64,000 bases of DNA, taken from positions 345,662 through 409,661 of the forward strand of contig NZ_LMDP01000004.1 in the NCBI RefSeq assembly GCF_001425835.1, read 5' to 3'. This DNA comes from Afipia sp. Root123D2 (GTDB taxonomy: Bacteria; Pseudomonadota; Alphaproteobacteria; Rhizobiales; Xanthobacteraceae). Both the position numbers and the translations under genes were made by a program. Shown in pieces: positions 52,908 to 60,719 of this stretch (positions are counted from its first letter, which is position 1; each line of letters starts with the position of its first letter). The notes under the pieces are model-generated. The model was not told the origin of the DNA, searched no databases, and saw only the letters and a program-made list of their open reading frames with translations.

Positions 52908-54077
52908 ATGAACTTGCACGAATTTCAGGCCAAAGAACTGCTGGCCGGTTACGGATTGCCGTCACCGGGCGGGCGCGTCGCCATTACCCCTCAACAGGCG
53001 GAAGCGATTGCCGTCGACCTCGGGCCGTCCGCCATCGTCGTCAAGGCGCAAGTCCATGCCGGCGGCCGGGCGAGGGCCGGCGGCATCCATATCGTCAATT
53101 CACCGGTTGAGGCGAAGGCGGCCGCAGCCAAGTTGCTCGGTAAAAAGCTGGTCACGGCGCAGACCGGGCCGGAAGGCCGCATCGTCAAGCGGATCTATGT
53201 CGAGGTCGGCGTGCAGAGCGTCCACGAACTGCACCTCGCGCTGCTGGTTGACGGCAAATCCGGCCAGGTGATGCTCATCGGCAGTGCGCGCGGTGGTGAT
53301 GACATCGAGGAGCGCGCCGCGCGCGGCGAACTGCGCCTCGAAAAGCTCGGCCTCGGCGATGGCAAGACCCGCCAGGCGGACGCAGTCGCTGCATTTGCTC
53401 ATAACATCCGGATCGACAACCGCCTGATCCCGGCATTCGAGACCATCGTCGATGGCCTGCGCCGAGCGTTCGTCGAACTCGACGCCAGCCTGATCGAGAT
53501 CAATCCGCTGGCGATCACGCGCGACGGCTTCCAGGCGCTCGACGTCAAGATGGCGCTCGATGACAACGCGCTGTTTCGTCATCCCGAACTCGCGGCGCTG
53601 CGAGACGAAGGCGAGATCGATCGCCGTGAGCATGAAGCGCAGAATCATCAGCTCAACTATGTCAGCATGGACGGCGATATCGGGCTCGTCGCCAACGGCG
53701 CAGGGCTCGGGCTCGCGACGGTGGACATGGTGTGCCAGGCAAAGGGCCGCCCGGCGAACTTCATGGACATCCGCACCACAGCGACCACACGCGATGTGGC
53801 TTATGGCTTCGGCCTGCTGCTCGACAATCCGGCCACCAGGGCCATTCTCGTCAACGTCCATGGCGGCGGCATGCAACCGTGCGACACCATCGCCGAAGGG
53901 CTCGGCATCGCGATGCGTCGCACCGGCCGGTCGCTTCCGGTCATCGCGCGGCTTGCCGGCAACAATGCGGAATTCGCGCGGTCGCGCTTTGTGAATTTCG
54001 GCTGCCCGATAATCGAATGTCCGGACATGTGGACGGCCGCGACCCGCGCCGTCGAAATCGCGCGCAAGGGAGCTTGA
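52908..54077 (+). CDS. Succinyl-CoA synthetase beta-like (ATP-grasp) CoA-ligase subunit, divergent
   Basis: A 389-aa ADP-forming acyl-CoA ligase beta subunit. The ATP-grasp domain starts MNLHEFQAKELLAGYGLPSP and holds VVKAQVHAGGRARAGGI, LITAQTGPEGR-type and LIEINPLAITRDG stretches. The C-terminal flavodoxin-like domain differs from SucC: the conserved glycine cluster of FLDVGGGA is replaced by FMDIRTTAT (about 284-292), and the GGI-RCD loop reads VNVHGGGMQPCD (about 314-325). This suggests an acid other than succinate. The ATG at 52908 has GGGAGG upstream. The alpha subunit follows 3 bp later. Malate- or oxalate-CoA ligase are possible activities. Confidence 0.8.
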   Translation: MNLHEFQAKELLAGYGLPSPGGRVAITPQQAEAIAVDLGPSAIVVKAQVHAGGRARAGGIHIVNSPVEAKAAAAKLLGKKLVTAQTGPEGRIVKRIYVEVGVQSVHELHLALLVDGKSGQVMLIGSARGGDDIEERAARGELRLEKLGLGDGKTRQADAVAAFAHNIRIDNRLIPAFETIVDGLRRAFVELDASLIEINPLAITRDGFQALDVKMALDDNALFRHPELAALRDEGEIDRREHEAQNHQLNYVSMDGDIGLVANGAGLGLATVDMVCQAKGRPANFMDIRTTATTRDVAYGFGLLLDNPATRAILVNVHGGGMQPCDTIAEGLGIAMRRTGRSLPVIARLAGNNAEFARSRFVNFGCPIIECPDMWTAATRAVEIARKGA

Positions 54078-54080
54078 GCC

Positions 54081-54962
54081 ATGGCAATCCTCGTGGACAG
54101 AGATACGCGCGTGCTGTGCCAGGGCATGACCGGCTGGGCCGGCACCCATCACACCTCGCGGATGATGGAATACGGCACGTCGGTGGTGGCCGGCGTGACG
54201 CCGGGCAAGGGCGGCCGTTCGCATCTCAACCTGCCGGTTTACGACACCGTGGCGAAAGCGGCGGCCGAGACCGGCGCCAACGCCAGCATGATCTTCGTGC
54301 CTCCGGCGCAGGCCGCGGGCGCAATGATCGAGGCGATCGAAGCGGAGATTCCATTGATCGTAGCCGTCACTGAACGAGTGCCCGCGCTTGACATGGTGCG
54401 TGTGCGTCAGGCGCTCAACGGCTCGCGGACGCGGCTGGTTGGCCCGAATTCGCAGGGTATTCTCGCGCCGGGCGTGTGCATGATCGGCGTGATGGCGACC
54501 GGTAGCGCGCGTGAAGGTTCGATCGGCATCGTGTCGCGCTCAGCGTCGCTGACCAGCGAAGTTGTGGCGCAGGTCAGCGCCGAAAAGCTCGGTCAATCGA
54601 CCACGGTGGGCGTCGGCGGCGATCCGATCCACGGCATCGGCATGGTGGACTGCCTCGATCTGTTTCTTGCCGACCCCGAAACCGACGGTATCATCCTGAT
54701 TGGCGAAATCGGGGGCAGCGAAGAGCAGGACGTCGCAGAATACCTGCAGGGCCGAAAGATGACGAAGCCGATCGTTGCGTTCGTCGCCGGCCAGCACGCA
54801 CCGCCCGAGCGCCGTATGGGCCACGCCGGAACGCTGACGCTGTATGGACGAGGGGACACCAACAGCAAGATCGCCGCGCTGGAAAAGGCCGGTGTACGAA
54901 TCGCACGCAGTGCCCATCTCGTCGGCGCGACGATGCGACAGGCGCTGATCCCGACGCACTAA
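54081..54962 (+). CDS. Succinyl-CoA synthetase alpha-like CoA-ligase subunit
   Basis: A 293-aa alpha subunit, partner of the preceding gene. The CoA-binding Rossmann part starts with VLCQGMTGWAGTHHT (SucD has GFTGKQGTFHS) and GVTPGKGG. The phospho-His is in RRMGHAGTLT (near His248). The Glu of GEIGGSEEQDVAEY (near 212) is the one that pairs with the active-site His in SucD. Length matches SucD. All catalytic positions needed for phosphoryl transfer are present, so the pair is probably an active ADP-forming CoA ligase. The IclR gene is convergent, with stop codons only 3 bp apart. Confidence 0.85.
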   Translation: MAILVDRDTRVLCQGMTGWAGTHHTSRMMEYGTSVVAGVTPGKGGRSHLNLPVYDTVAKAAAETGANASMIFVPPAQAAGAMIEAIEAEIPLIVAVTERVPALDMVRVRQALNGSRTRLVGPNSQGILAPGVCMIGVMATGSAREGSIGIVSRSASLTSEVVAQVSAEKLGQSTTVGVGGDPIHGIGMVDCLDLFLADPETDGIILIGEIGGSEEQDVAEYLQGRKMTKPIVAFVAGQHAPPERRMGHAGTLTLYGRGDTNSKIAALEKAGVRIARSAHLVGATMRQALIPTH

Positions 54963-54965
54963 CTT

Positions 54966-55796
54966 TCAGTTCCTGCGCGTCAGCGCGCCTCCGATCGAGG
55001 CGGTGATCTGATCGGCGGCACGCATCACCAGCGGACCCAGCTCGCTGAGGCGCTGCGGTGTGATCCGCACCGAAGGTCCCGACATCGAGATTGCCGCGAT
55101 GGTTTCGCCATGCTCGTTGAAAATCGGCGCCGCGACACAGCGCATTCCCAGCGTGCGCTCCTCATCGTCCACTGCCCAGCCGCGTCGCCTGCTTTCGGCA
55201 AGCTCTGCCAGCAGCGCCGCAGGATCGATGAGCGTTCTGTCAGTGAAGCGAGGCATCCCTTTCACCGACGCTATCTGCCGCACGCGCTGTTCGGTCATCC
55301 CCGACAGCAACGCCTTGCCGACACCGGAAGCGTGCATCACGCTGCGCGAGCCGGCACGGAAGAAGGCGCGCAGGGTGTTGTGGCTTTCCATTTGCGAGAT
55401 GAACACGACTTCGCCGCCGTCCTCGATCCCGAGATTCACCGTCTCGCCGGTTTGCTCCATTAACTGGCGCATCGCGTCGCGGCCGATGCCGGCGAGGCGG
55501 CGGTTGCGCAGGAACGCTGTCCCGATCTGGAAGGCATCGACCCCGACCTGCCACAACCCGCGCTCGTCATCGTGAACGACGAAACGATGCGCCTCGAGCG
55601 TGAACAACAGCCGATGAACAGTGGAGGGGGCGAGGTTGGAGCGCTGCGCGAGATCTGTGAGCGTCAGGCCATCCGCTTCGGCGACGATACGCAACAGCGC
55701 GAGACCACGATCCAGCGCCTGGATCGCGCCTGCCTTGCTTTGCGGTTTGAACGATCGCGGACGCCCGCGCTTTCGGCTTTGCTCGATGATGGTCAT
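54966..55796 (-). CDS. IclR-family transcriptional regulator with AT-hook-like N-terminus
   Basis: A 276-aa regulator. Residues 8-14 (RKRGRPR) form an AT-hook-like minor-groove motif. The winged helix-turn-helix follows (about 25-90, LTLTDLAQRSNLAPSTVHRLL). The C-terminal IclR effector domain (about 100-270) has GETVNLGIEDGGEVVFISQM and ASGVGKALLSGM. It is divergent from gcl, the position IclR-type regulators of glyoxylate or allantoin genes often take (E. coli AllR controls gcl-hyi-glxR). It probably binds the inverted repeats in the 191-bp gap. Confidence 0.92.
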   Translation of the reverse strand: MTIIEQSRKRGRPRSFKPQSKAGAIQALDRGLALLRIVAEADGLTLTDLAQRSNLAPSTVHRLLFTLEAHRFVVHDDERGLWQVGVDAFQIGTAFLRNRRLAGIGRDAMRQLMEQTGETVNLGIEDGGEVVFISQMESHNTLRAFFRAGSRSVMHASGVGKALLSGMTEQRVRQIASVKGMPRFTDRTLIDPAALLAELAESRRRGWAVDDEERTLGMRCVAAPIFNEHGETIAAISMSGPSVRITPQRLSELGPLVMRAADQITASIGGALTRRN

Positions 55797-55818
55797 AAGT
55801 GGGTTTCCTCGAGGTCAA

Positions 55819-55922
55819 CAGAATATTTTTCCGATCCATATTCCACTAAAGACGATAGAAAATTCCAAGCATCTGTTATTATTTGAATAATCGCCTAAAA
55901 TCAGAAATGGAAAAATATTCTG
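55819..55922. promoter_or_regulatory. Paired 14-bp inverted repeats in the iclR-gcl intergenic region
   Basis: CAGAATATTTTTCC (55819-55832) and its exact reverse complement GGAAAAATATTCTG (55909-55922) lie 76 bp apart in an A/T-rich gap between the divergent regulator and gcl. One arm is 23 bp from the IclR start, the other 66 bp from the gcl start. GGAA/TTCC half-sites are typical of IclR-family operators. The layout suits repression of both promoters, perhaps with looping. Confidence 0.65.
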
Positions 55923-55947
55923 GAATAAATTGACGATCGAGTCAATT

Positions 55948-55965
55948 TGGCATTTCGTACACCAA
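55948..55965 (+). promoter_or_regulatory. Operator copy 2 (gcl promoter)
   Basis: TGGCATTTCGTACACCAA matches the operator at 52795-52812 at 15 of 18 positions and sits about 23 bp upstream of the gcl ATG, where binding would block transcription or elongation. It overlaps a second small palindrome ACCAA-CCGTT-TTGGT (55961-55975). Confidence 0.55.
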
Positions 55966-55987
55966 CCGTTTTGGTAGGGAGGTGCCT

Positions 55988-57781
55988 ATGGCCCGCATGA
56001 GAGCAATCGATGCCGCCGTTCTTGTCCTAGAAAAGGAAGGCGTGACGCAGGCGTTCGGCGTTCCGGGCGCGGCGATCAATCCGCTGTATTCGGCGCTCAA
56101 GAAGAGCGGCTCGATCGGTCACATCCTCGCTCGCCACGTCGAGGGCGCTTCGCACATGGCCGAAGGTTACACGCGCGCCAAGGCCGGCAACATCGGCGTA
56201 TGCATCGGCACTTCGGGGCCTGCTGGCACCGACATGATCACCGGGCTTTATTCAGCGATCGCGGATTCGATTCCGATCCTGTGCATCACCGGGCAGGCGC
56301 CACGCGCGCGCATGTACAAGGAAGACTTCCAGGCGGTCGATATTGAATCGATCGCGAAGCCCGTCACCAAGTGGGCTGTCACCGTGCGTGAACCGGCGCT
56401 GGTGCCGCGCGTGTTTCAGCAGGCCTTTCATGTGATGCGCTCGGGCCGCCCGGGGCCGGTGCTGATCGACCTGCCGATCGATGTGCAAGTCGCTGAAATC
56501 GAATTCGACGCCGATACCTACGAGGCCCTGCCGGTCTACAAGCCCGTCGCTAATCGCAAGCAGATCGAGAAGGCCCTTGAGATGCTCAACGCCGCCGAGC
56601 AGCCGCTGATTGTCGCAGGCGGCGGCATTATCAATGCCGATGCATCGGACTTGCTGGTCGCCTTCGCCGAAACCGTCAACGTGCCGGTGGTGCCGACGCT
56701 GATGGGCTGGGGTGCGATCCCGGACGATCATCCGCTGATGGCCGGCATGGTCGGCCTGCAAACCAGCCACCGTTACGGCAATGCGACGATGCTGGAGTCC
56801 GATTTTGTGCTCGGCATCGGCAATCGCTGGGCCAACAGGCACACTGGCTCGATCGAGACCTACACCACGGGCCGCAAGTTCGTGCACGTCGACATCGAGC
56901 CGACGCAGATCGGGCGCGTGTTCGATCCCGATCTCGGCATCGTGTCGGACGCGAAGGCCGCGCTCGAACTGTTCGTCACTGTTGCCAGGGAATGGCGCAA
57001 GGCGGGCAAGCTGAAGGAGCGCCAGGCATGGCCCGCGGCCTGTCAGGACCGCAAACGCTCGATGCTGCGGAAAAGCCACTTCGACAACATTCCGATCAAG
57101 CCGCAGCGCGTTTACGAGGAAATGAGCAAGGCGTTCGGCCGCGACACTTGCTACGTCAGCGTGATCGGCCTGTCGCAGATTGCCGGCGGACAATTTCTCG
57201 GCGTGTACAAGCCGCGACACTGGATCAACGCGGGGCAGGCGGGACCGTTGGGTTGGACGCTGCCGGCCGCGCTCGGTGTACGCGCCGCCGATCCGACACG
57301 CGAGATCGTCGCACTCTCGGGCGATTATGATTTCCAGTTCCTGATCGAGGAATTGGCGGTGGGCGCGCAGTTCAAGCTGCCCTACATCCACGTCGTCGTG
57401 AACAACTCGTATCTGGGTCTCATCCGTCAGGCACAGCGCGGCTTCGACATGGACTATCACGTCCAGCTCTCGTTCGAGAACATCAACGCGCCGGAGATCG
57501 GTGCCTACGGCGTCGATCACGTCACGGTTGCTGAGGGCCTCGGCTGCAAGGCGATCCGTGTCACCGATCCGAAGGATGCGCAGGCGGCATTCGCGAGCGC
57601 GCGAAAATTGATGGCGGAATTCAGCGTGCCGGTGGTGGTCGAGTTCATTCTCGAGCGCGTCACCAACATCGCGATGGGCACCGAGATCGACAACATCGTC
57701 GAGTTCGAGGAGGTGCTTGATCTTCCGCTCGACGACACGCCCGCCACGGCCACTGCGCCGCGCACCTTGCAGCCGGTCTGA
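55988..57781 (+). CDS. gcl: Glyoxylate carboligase (tartronate-semialdehyde synthase)
   Basis: Gcl is a thiamine-diphosphate enzyme that joins two glyoxylates to tartronate semialdehyde and CO2. The 597-aa sequence is closely like E. coli Gcl throughout. With the ATG at 55988 (GGGAGG upstream) the residue in [14 protein letters not shown] that replaces the usual ThDP-enzyme Glu is Val51, the hallmark of Gcl and the same number as in E. coli. The ThDP motif is [18 protein letters not shown], followed by [10 protein letters not shown]. First gene of a six-gene operon gcl-hyi-glxR-panE-like-pyk-FAH. Confidence 0.96.
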   Translation: MARMRAIDAAVLVLEKEGVTQAFGVPGAAINPLYSALKKSGSIGHILARHVEGASHMAEGYTRAKAGNIGVCIGTSGPAGTDMITGLYSAIADSIPILCITGQAPRARMYKEDFQAVDIESIAKPVTKWAVTVREPALVPRVFQQAFHVMRSGRPGPVLIDLPIDVQVAEIEFDADTYEALPVYKPVANRKQIEKALEMLNAAEQPLIVAGGGIINADASDLLVAFAETVNVPVVPTLMGWGAIPDDHPLMAGMVGLQTSHRYGNATMLESDFVLGIGNRWANRHTGSIETYTTGRKFVHVDIEPTQIGRVFDPDLGIVSDAKAALELFVTVAREWRKAGKLKERQAWPAACQDRKRSMLRKSHFDNIPIKPQRVYEEMSKAFGRDTCYVSVIGLSQIAGGQFLGVYKPRHWINAGQAGPLGWTLPAALGVRAADPTREIVALSGDYDFQFLIEELAVGAQFKLPYIHVVVNNSYLGLIRQAQRGFDMDYHVQLSFENINAPEIGAYGVDHVTVAEGLGCKAIRVTDPKDAQAAFASARKLMAEFSVPVVVEFILERVTNIAMGTEIDNIVEFEEVLDLPLDDTPATATAPRTLQPV

Positions 57782-57825
57782 AATCGGACCGGTTGAGACA
57801 ACCAGATACGCGAAAGAGGACGACC

Positions 57826-58614
57826 GTGCCGCGCTTTGCAGCCAACCTGACGATGCTTTTCAACGAAGTGGATTTTCTCGCCCGCCTCGAGGCCGCCGCG
57901 CGTGCCGGGTTTTCCGGTGTCGAGTATCTGTTTCCCTACGCATTTTCAGCCGATGAACTGGCGAAGCAACTCAGGGCTCACAAGCTCACGCAGGTGCTTC
58001 ATAATCTGCCGGCGGGCAACTGGGACAAGGGCGAGCGTGGCATTGCGATCCTGCCGGATCGCGTCGATGAATTCCGTGCGGGCGTGAAGATCGCGATCGG
58101 CTATGCCAAAGCGCTCGACTGCCCGCAGGTGAATTGTCTGGCTGGCCTGGTGCCGGATGGAGTGGACGCCAAGGCTCTCAAGGATACGTTCGTCGATAAC
58201 CTGAAGTTCGCAGCGAGCGCGCTGAAGGCCGAAGGCATCAAACTGTTGATCGAACCGATCAACACCCGCGACATCCCGAAATTCTATCTCACCAATACGG
58301 CTCAGGCGGTCGCGCTCATCGATGCGGTTGGATCGGACAATTTGTTTGTCCAATACGATATTTATCACATGCAGATCATGGAGGGCGATCTCGCGCCGAC
58401 CATTGAGTCAAACCTGCGTCACATCGCTCATATACAGCTTGCCGACACGCCCGGCCGCCACGAGCCGGGCACCGGCGAAATCAACTATCCGTTCCTTTTT
58501 CGATATCTCGACAAGATCGGATACGACGGCTGGATCGGCTGCGAATACAAGCCTGAAAAAACCACATCCGACGGTCTCGGGTGGTTTGCACCCTATGCCA
58601 CTCCTGTGAAATAG
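57826..58614 (+). CDS. hyi: Hydroxypyruvate isomerase
   Basis: Hyi interconverts tartronate semialdehyde and hydroxypyruvate. The 262-aa TIM barrel matches the E. coli enzyme: PRFAANLTMLFNEVDFLARL at the start, LHNLPAGNWDKGERGIA, LLIEPINTRDIPKFYL with the metal-ligand Glu, QYDIYHMQIMEGDL and GEINYPFLF, ending WIGCEYKPEKTT with the second metal-ligand Glu. The GTG at 57826, with AGAGGA upstream, aligns with the family start. It lies 44 bp after gcl. Confidence 0.94.
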   Translation: MPRFAANLTMLFNEVDFLARLEAAARAGFSGVEYLFPYAFSADELAKQLRAHKLTQVLHNLPAGNWDKGERGIAILPDRVDEFRAGVKIAIGYAKALDCPQVNCLAGLVPDGVDAKALKDTFVDNLKFAASALKAEGIKLLIEPINTRDIPKFYLTNTAQAVALIDAVGSDNLFVQYDIYHMQIMEGDLAPTIESNLRHIAHIQLADTPGRHEPGTGEINYPFLFRYLDKIGYDGWIGCEYKPEKTTSDGLGWFAPYATPVK

Positions 58615-58648
58615 GTACGTGGCAACTCAAAAACATAGGGAGAAACCC

Positions 58649-59545
58649 GTGGCAAATATCGGATTTATTGGTTTGGGCATCATGGGCGCGCCAATGGCGG
58701 GCCACCTGATTGCGGGCGGCAACAAGGTTTTCACCTCGGCCCATCGCAAGCCCGCGCCGTCGGAGCTCGTGTCCAAGGGGCTGGAGTCGAAAGGCTCGCC
58801 CAAGGAAGTCGCCGAGGCTGCCGACATCGTTATCATCATGGTGCCGGATACGCCGCAGGTCGAGGAAGTGCTGTTTGCGGACGATGGCGTGGCGAAAGGC
58901 CTGTCGAAAGGCAAGATCGTCATCGACATGAGTTCGATCTCGCCGATCGCAACCAAGGAGTTCGCGGCGAAGATCAACAAGCTCGGTTGCGAGTATCTCG
59001 ATGCACCGGTGTCCGGCGGCCAAGTCGGCGCCAAGGCGGCAAGCCTCACCATCATGGTCGGCGGATCGGATGCGACCTTCAACAAGGTCAAGCCGGTGTT
59101 CGATTTGATGGGCAAGAACGTGACGCTGGTCGGCGGCAACGGCGACGGCCAGACCACCAAGGTTGCCAACCAGATCATCGTGGCGCTGACCATCGAGGCG
59201 GTGGCGGAAGGCTTGCTGTTCGCATCCAAGGCGGGCGCCGATCCGGTCAAGGTGCGGCAGGCGTTGATGGGCGGCCTTGCCACCTCGCGGATTCTCGAAC
59301 TGCACGGCGAGCGCATGATCAAGCGCACGTTCAATCCGGGTTTCCGGATCGAACTGCATCAGAAGGACCTCAATCTCGCACTGCAGGGCGCGAAATCGCT
59401 CGGCGTATCGCTGCCGAATACCGCGACAGCACAGGAATTGTTCAACGCTTGCGCCGCCAATGGCGGCAAGGCGTGGGACCATTCCGGCATGGTGCGTGCG
59501 CTTGAACTGATGGCCAATCACCAGGTTGCGCCAGATCCGAGTTGA
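58649..59545 (+). CDS. glxR: Tartronate semialdehyde reductase
   Basis: Reduces tartronate semialdehyde to D-glycerate with NAD(P)H. The 298-aa protein belongs to the beta-hydroxyacid dehydrogenases: NIGFIGLGIMGAPMAGHL (Rossmann start), DAPVSGGQVGA (substrate loop) and the catalytic Lys (near 171) in GQTTKVANQII. The GTG at 58649 has AGGGAGAAA upstream and starts exactly at the Rossmann strand; the longer frame from 58619 adds a polar lead. Follows hyi in the operon by 34 bp. Confidence 0.92.
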   Translation: MANIGFIGLGIMGAPMAGHLIAGGNKVFTSAHRKPAPSELVSKGLESKGSPKEVAEAADIVIIMVPDTPQVEEVLFADDGVAKGLSKGKIVIDMSSISPIATKEFAAKINKLGCEYLDAPVSGGQVGAKAASLTIMVGGSDATFNKVKPVFDLMGKNVTLVGGNGDGQTTKVANQIIVALTIEAVAEGLLFASKAGADPVKVRQALMGGLATSRILELHGERMIKRTFNPGFRIELHQKDLNLALQGAKSLGVSLPNTATAQELFNACAANGGKAWDHSGMVRALELMANHQVAPDPS

Positions 59546-59607
59546 ACAACCGGCCGCCGTCCGGATCAATTGATCCGGGCGGCGGCCACTTTGCTTGAGG
59601 GGACCAG

Positions 59608-60633
59608 ATGAAGGTTTGTATCTTCGGCGCCGGCGCGATCGGCGGTTACATGGCAGTTCTGCTCAAGCAGGGTGGTGTTGACGTCTCGCTGGTGGCGCGC
59701 GGCGCGCATCTTGCAGCGATCCGGAAGCATGGGCTCAAGCTCCTGATCGGCGACCAGGAACGGGTGGCGGAAATGCCGGCGTCGAGTGACCCGAAGGACC
59801 TCGGACCACAGGATTACGTCATCGTCGCATTGAAGGCTCATCAGGCGTGGGAATCCGCCGAGCAGATGAAGCCGCTGCTAGGGCCGAACACGGCGGTGGT
59901 CACGGCCCAGAACGGCGTCCCGTGGTGGTATTTCTACGGCCTCGACGACGAGTTTGCGTCGCTCCGCCTGCAGAGCGTCGATCCGGACAACCGGCAGTGG
60001 AACGCGATCGGCCCGGAGCGGGTGATCGGCGCGACCGTCTATCCGGCAACCGAAATCATCGAACCCGGCGTGATCAAGCATATCTATGGCGACACGTTCG
60101 GTCTCGGTGAGCCGAACCGCAAACCGAGCGATCGTCTGGCCCAGTTCGCGGATGCGCTCACCAGGGGCGGGCTCAAGCCGCGTCTATACGACGACATCCG
60201 CGATGACATCTGGATCAAGCTGTGGGGCAACCTCTGCTTCAATCCGTTGTCGGCGCTGACCCATGCGACGCTCGATGTGATCGCAACCGATTCGGGCACC
60301 CGCGAAGTGGCGCGCAACATGATGGTCGAGGCGCAAAAGATAGGTGAACATTTCGGCGCGCGTTTCCGCGTCGATGTCGAGCGCCGCATCAACGGCGCAG
60401 CCGGCGTCGGCGCGCATCGCACTTCGATGCTGCAGGATCTTGACAAGGGGCGGCCGCTGGAGGTCGATGCGCTGCTTACTGCGGTGCAGGAGATGGGCAG
60501 GCTCGCGCATGTCAACACGCCTTATATCGACAGCGTATTGGCACTGGTGCAGCAGATGGCGCGGGTGAAGGGCGTGTATCCGACATTCCCAGAAGCCGCG
60601 CCGTTGCTGGAGATCGAGGCCAGGGCGTCGTAA
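59608..60633 (+). CDS. PanE/ketopantoate reductase-family oxidoreductase (possible oxalyl-CoA reductase)
   Basis: A 341-aa NADPH-dependent reductase of the 2-dehydropantoate 2-reductase family. KVCIFGAGAIGGYMAVLLKQ is the nucleotide site. The catalytic Lys and Asn are in IKLWGNLCFNPLSALTHATL (about 208-227), and the C-terminal Ser/Glu region is HRTSMLQDLDKGRPLEVDAL. It is longer than true PanE (about 300 aa) and sits in a glyoxylate operon, not with pan genes. The oxalyl-CoA reductase PanE2 of Methylobacterium belongs to this family and makes glyoxylate, which would feed Gcl directly; that activity here is inference. A biosynthetic PanE role is less likely from context. Confidence 0.8.
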   Translation: MKVCIFGAGAIGGYMAVLLKQGGVDVSLVARGAHLAAIRKHGLKLLIGDQERVAEMPASSDPKDLGPQDYVIVALKAHQAWESAEQMKPLLGPNTAVVTAQNGVPWWYFYGLDDEFASLRLQSVDPDNRQWNAIGPERVIGATVYPATEIIEPGVIKHIYGDTFGLGEPNRKPSDRLAQFADALTRGGLKPRLYDDIRDDIWIKLWGNLCFNPLSALTHATLDVIATDSGTREVARNMMVEAQKIGEHFGARFRVDVERRINGAAGVGAHRTSMLQDLDKGRPLEVDALLTAVQEMGRLAHVNTPYIDSVLALVQQMARVKGVYPTFPEAAPLLEIEARAS

Positions 60634-60719
60634 GATGTCCTGAAGGCGCATCGCAGGGCCTTCGCGCTGCCCGCAGGCGGTGTGTTTCAGCAATCCCTCG
60701 AGTGAAGAAGGGCAGGATC

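Noticed and set aside
52908..54962. Naming the ligase genes sucC/sucD or mtkA/mtkB
   Set aside because: Key beta-subunit motifs differ from both SucC and Methylobacterium MtkA, and no malyl-CoA lyase gene is nearby, so no substrate-based name is given.
54081..54962. FdrA-type oxamate transcarbamylase (a SucD-like protein found near gcl in E. coli)
   Set aside because: FdrA is a longer single chain without an ATP-grasp partner; here a normal alpha/beta pair with phospho-His and ATP-grasp is present.
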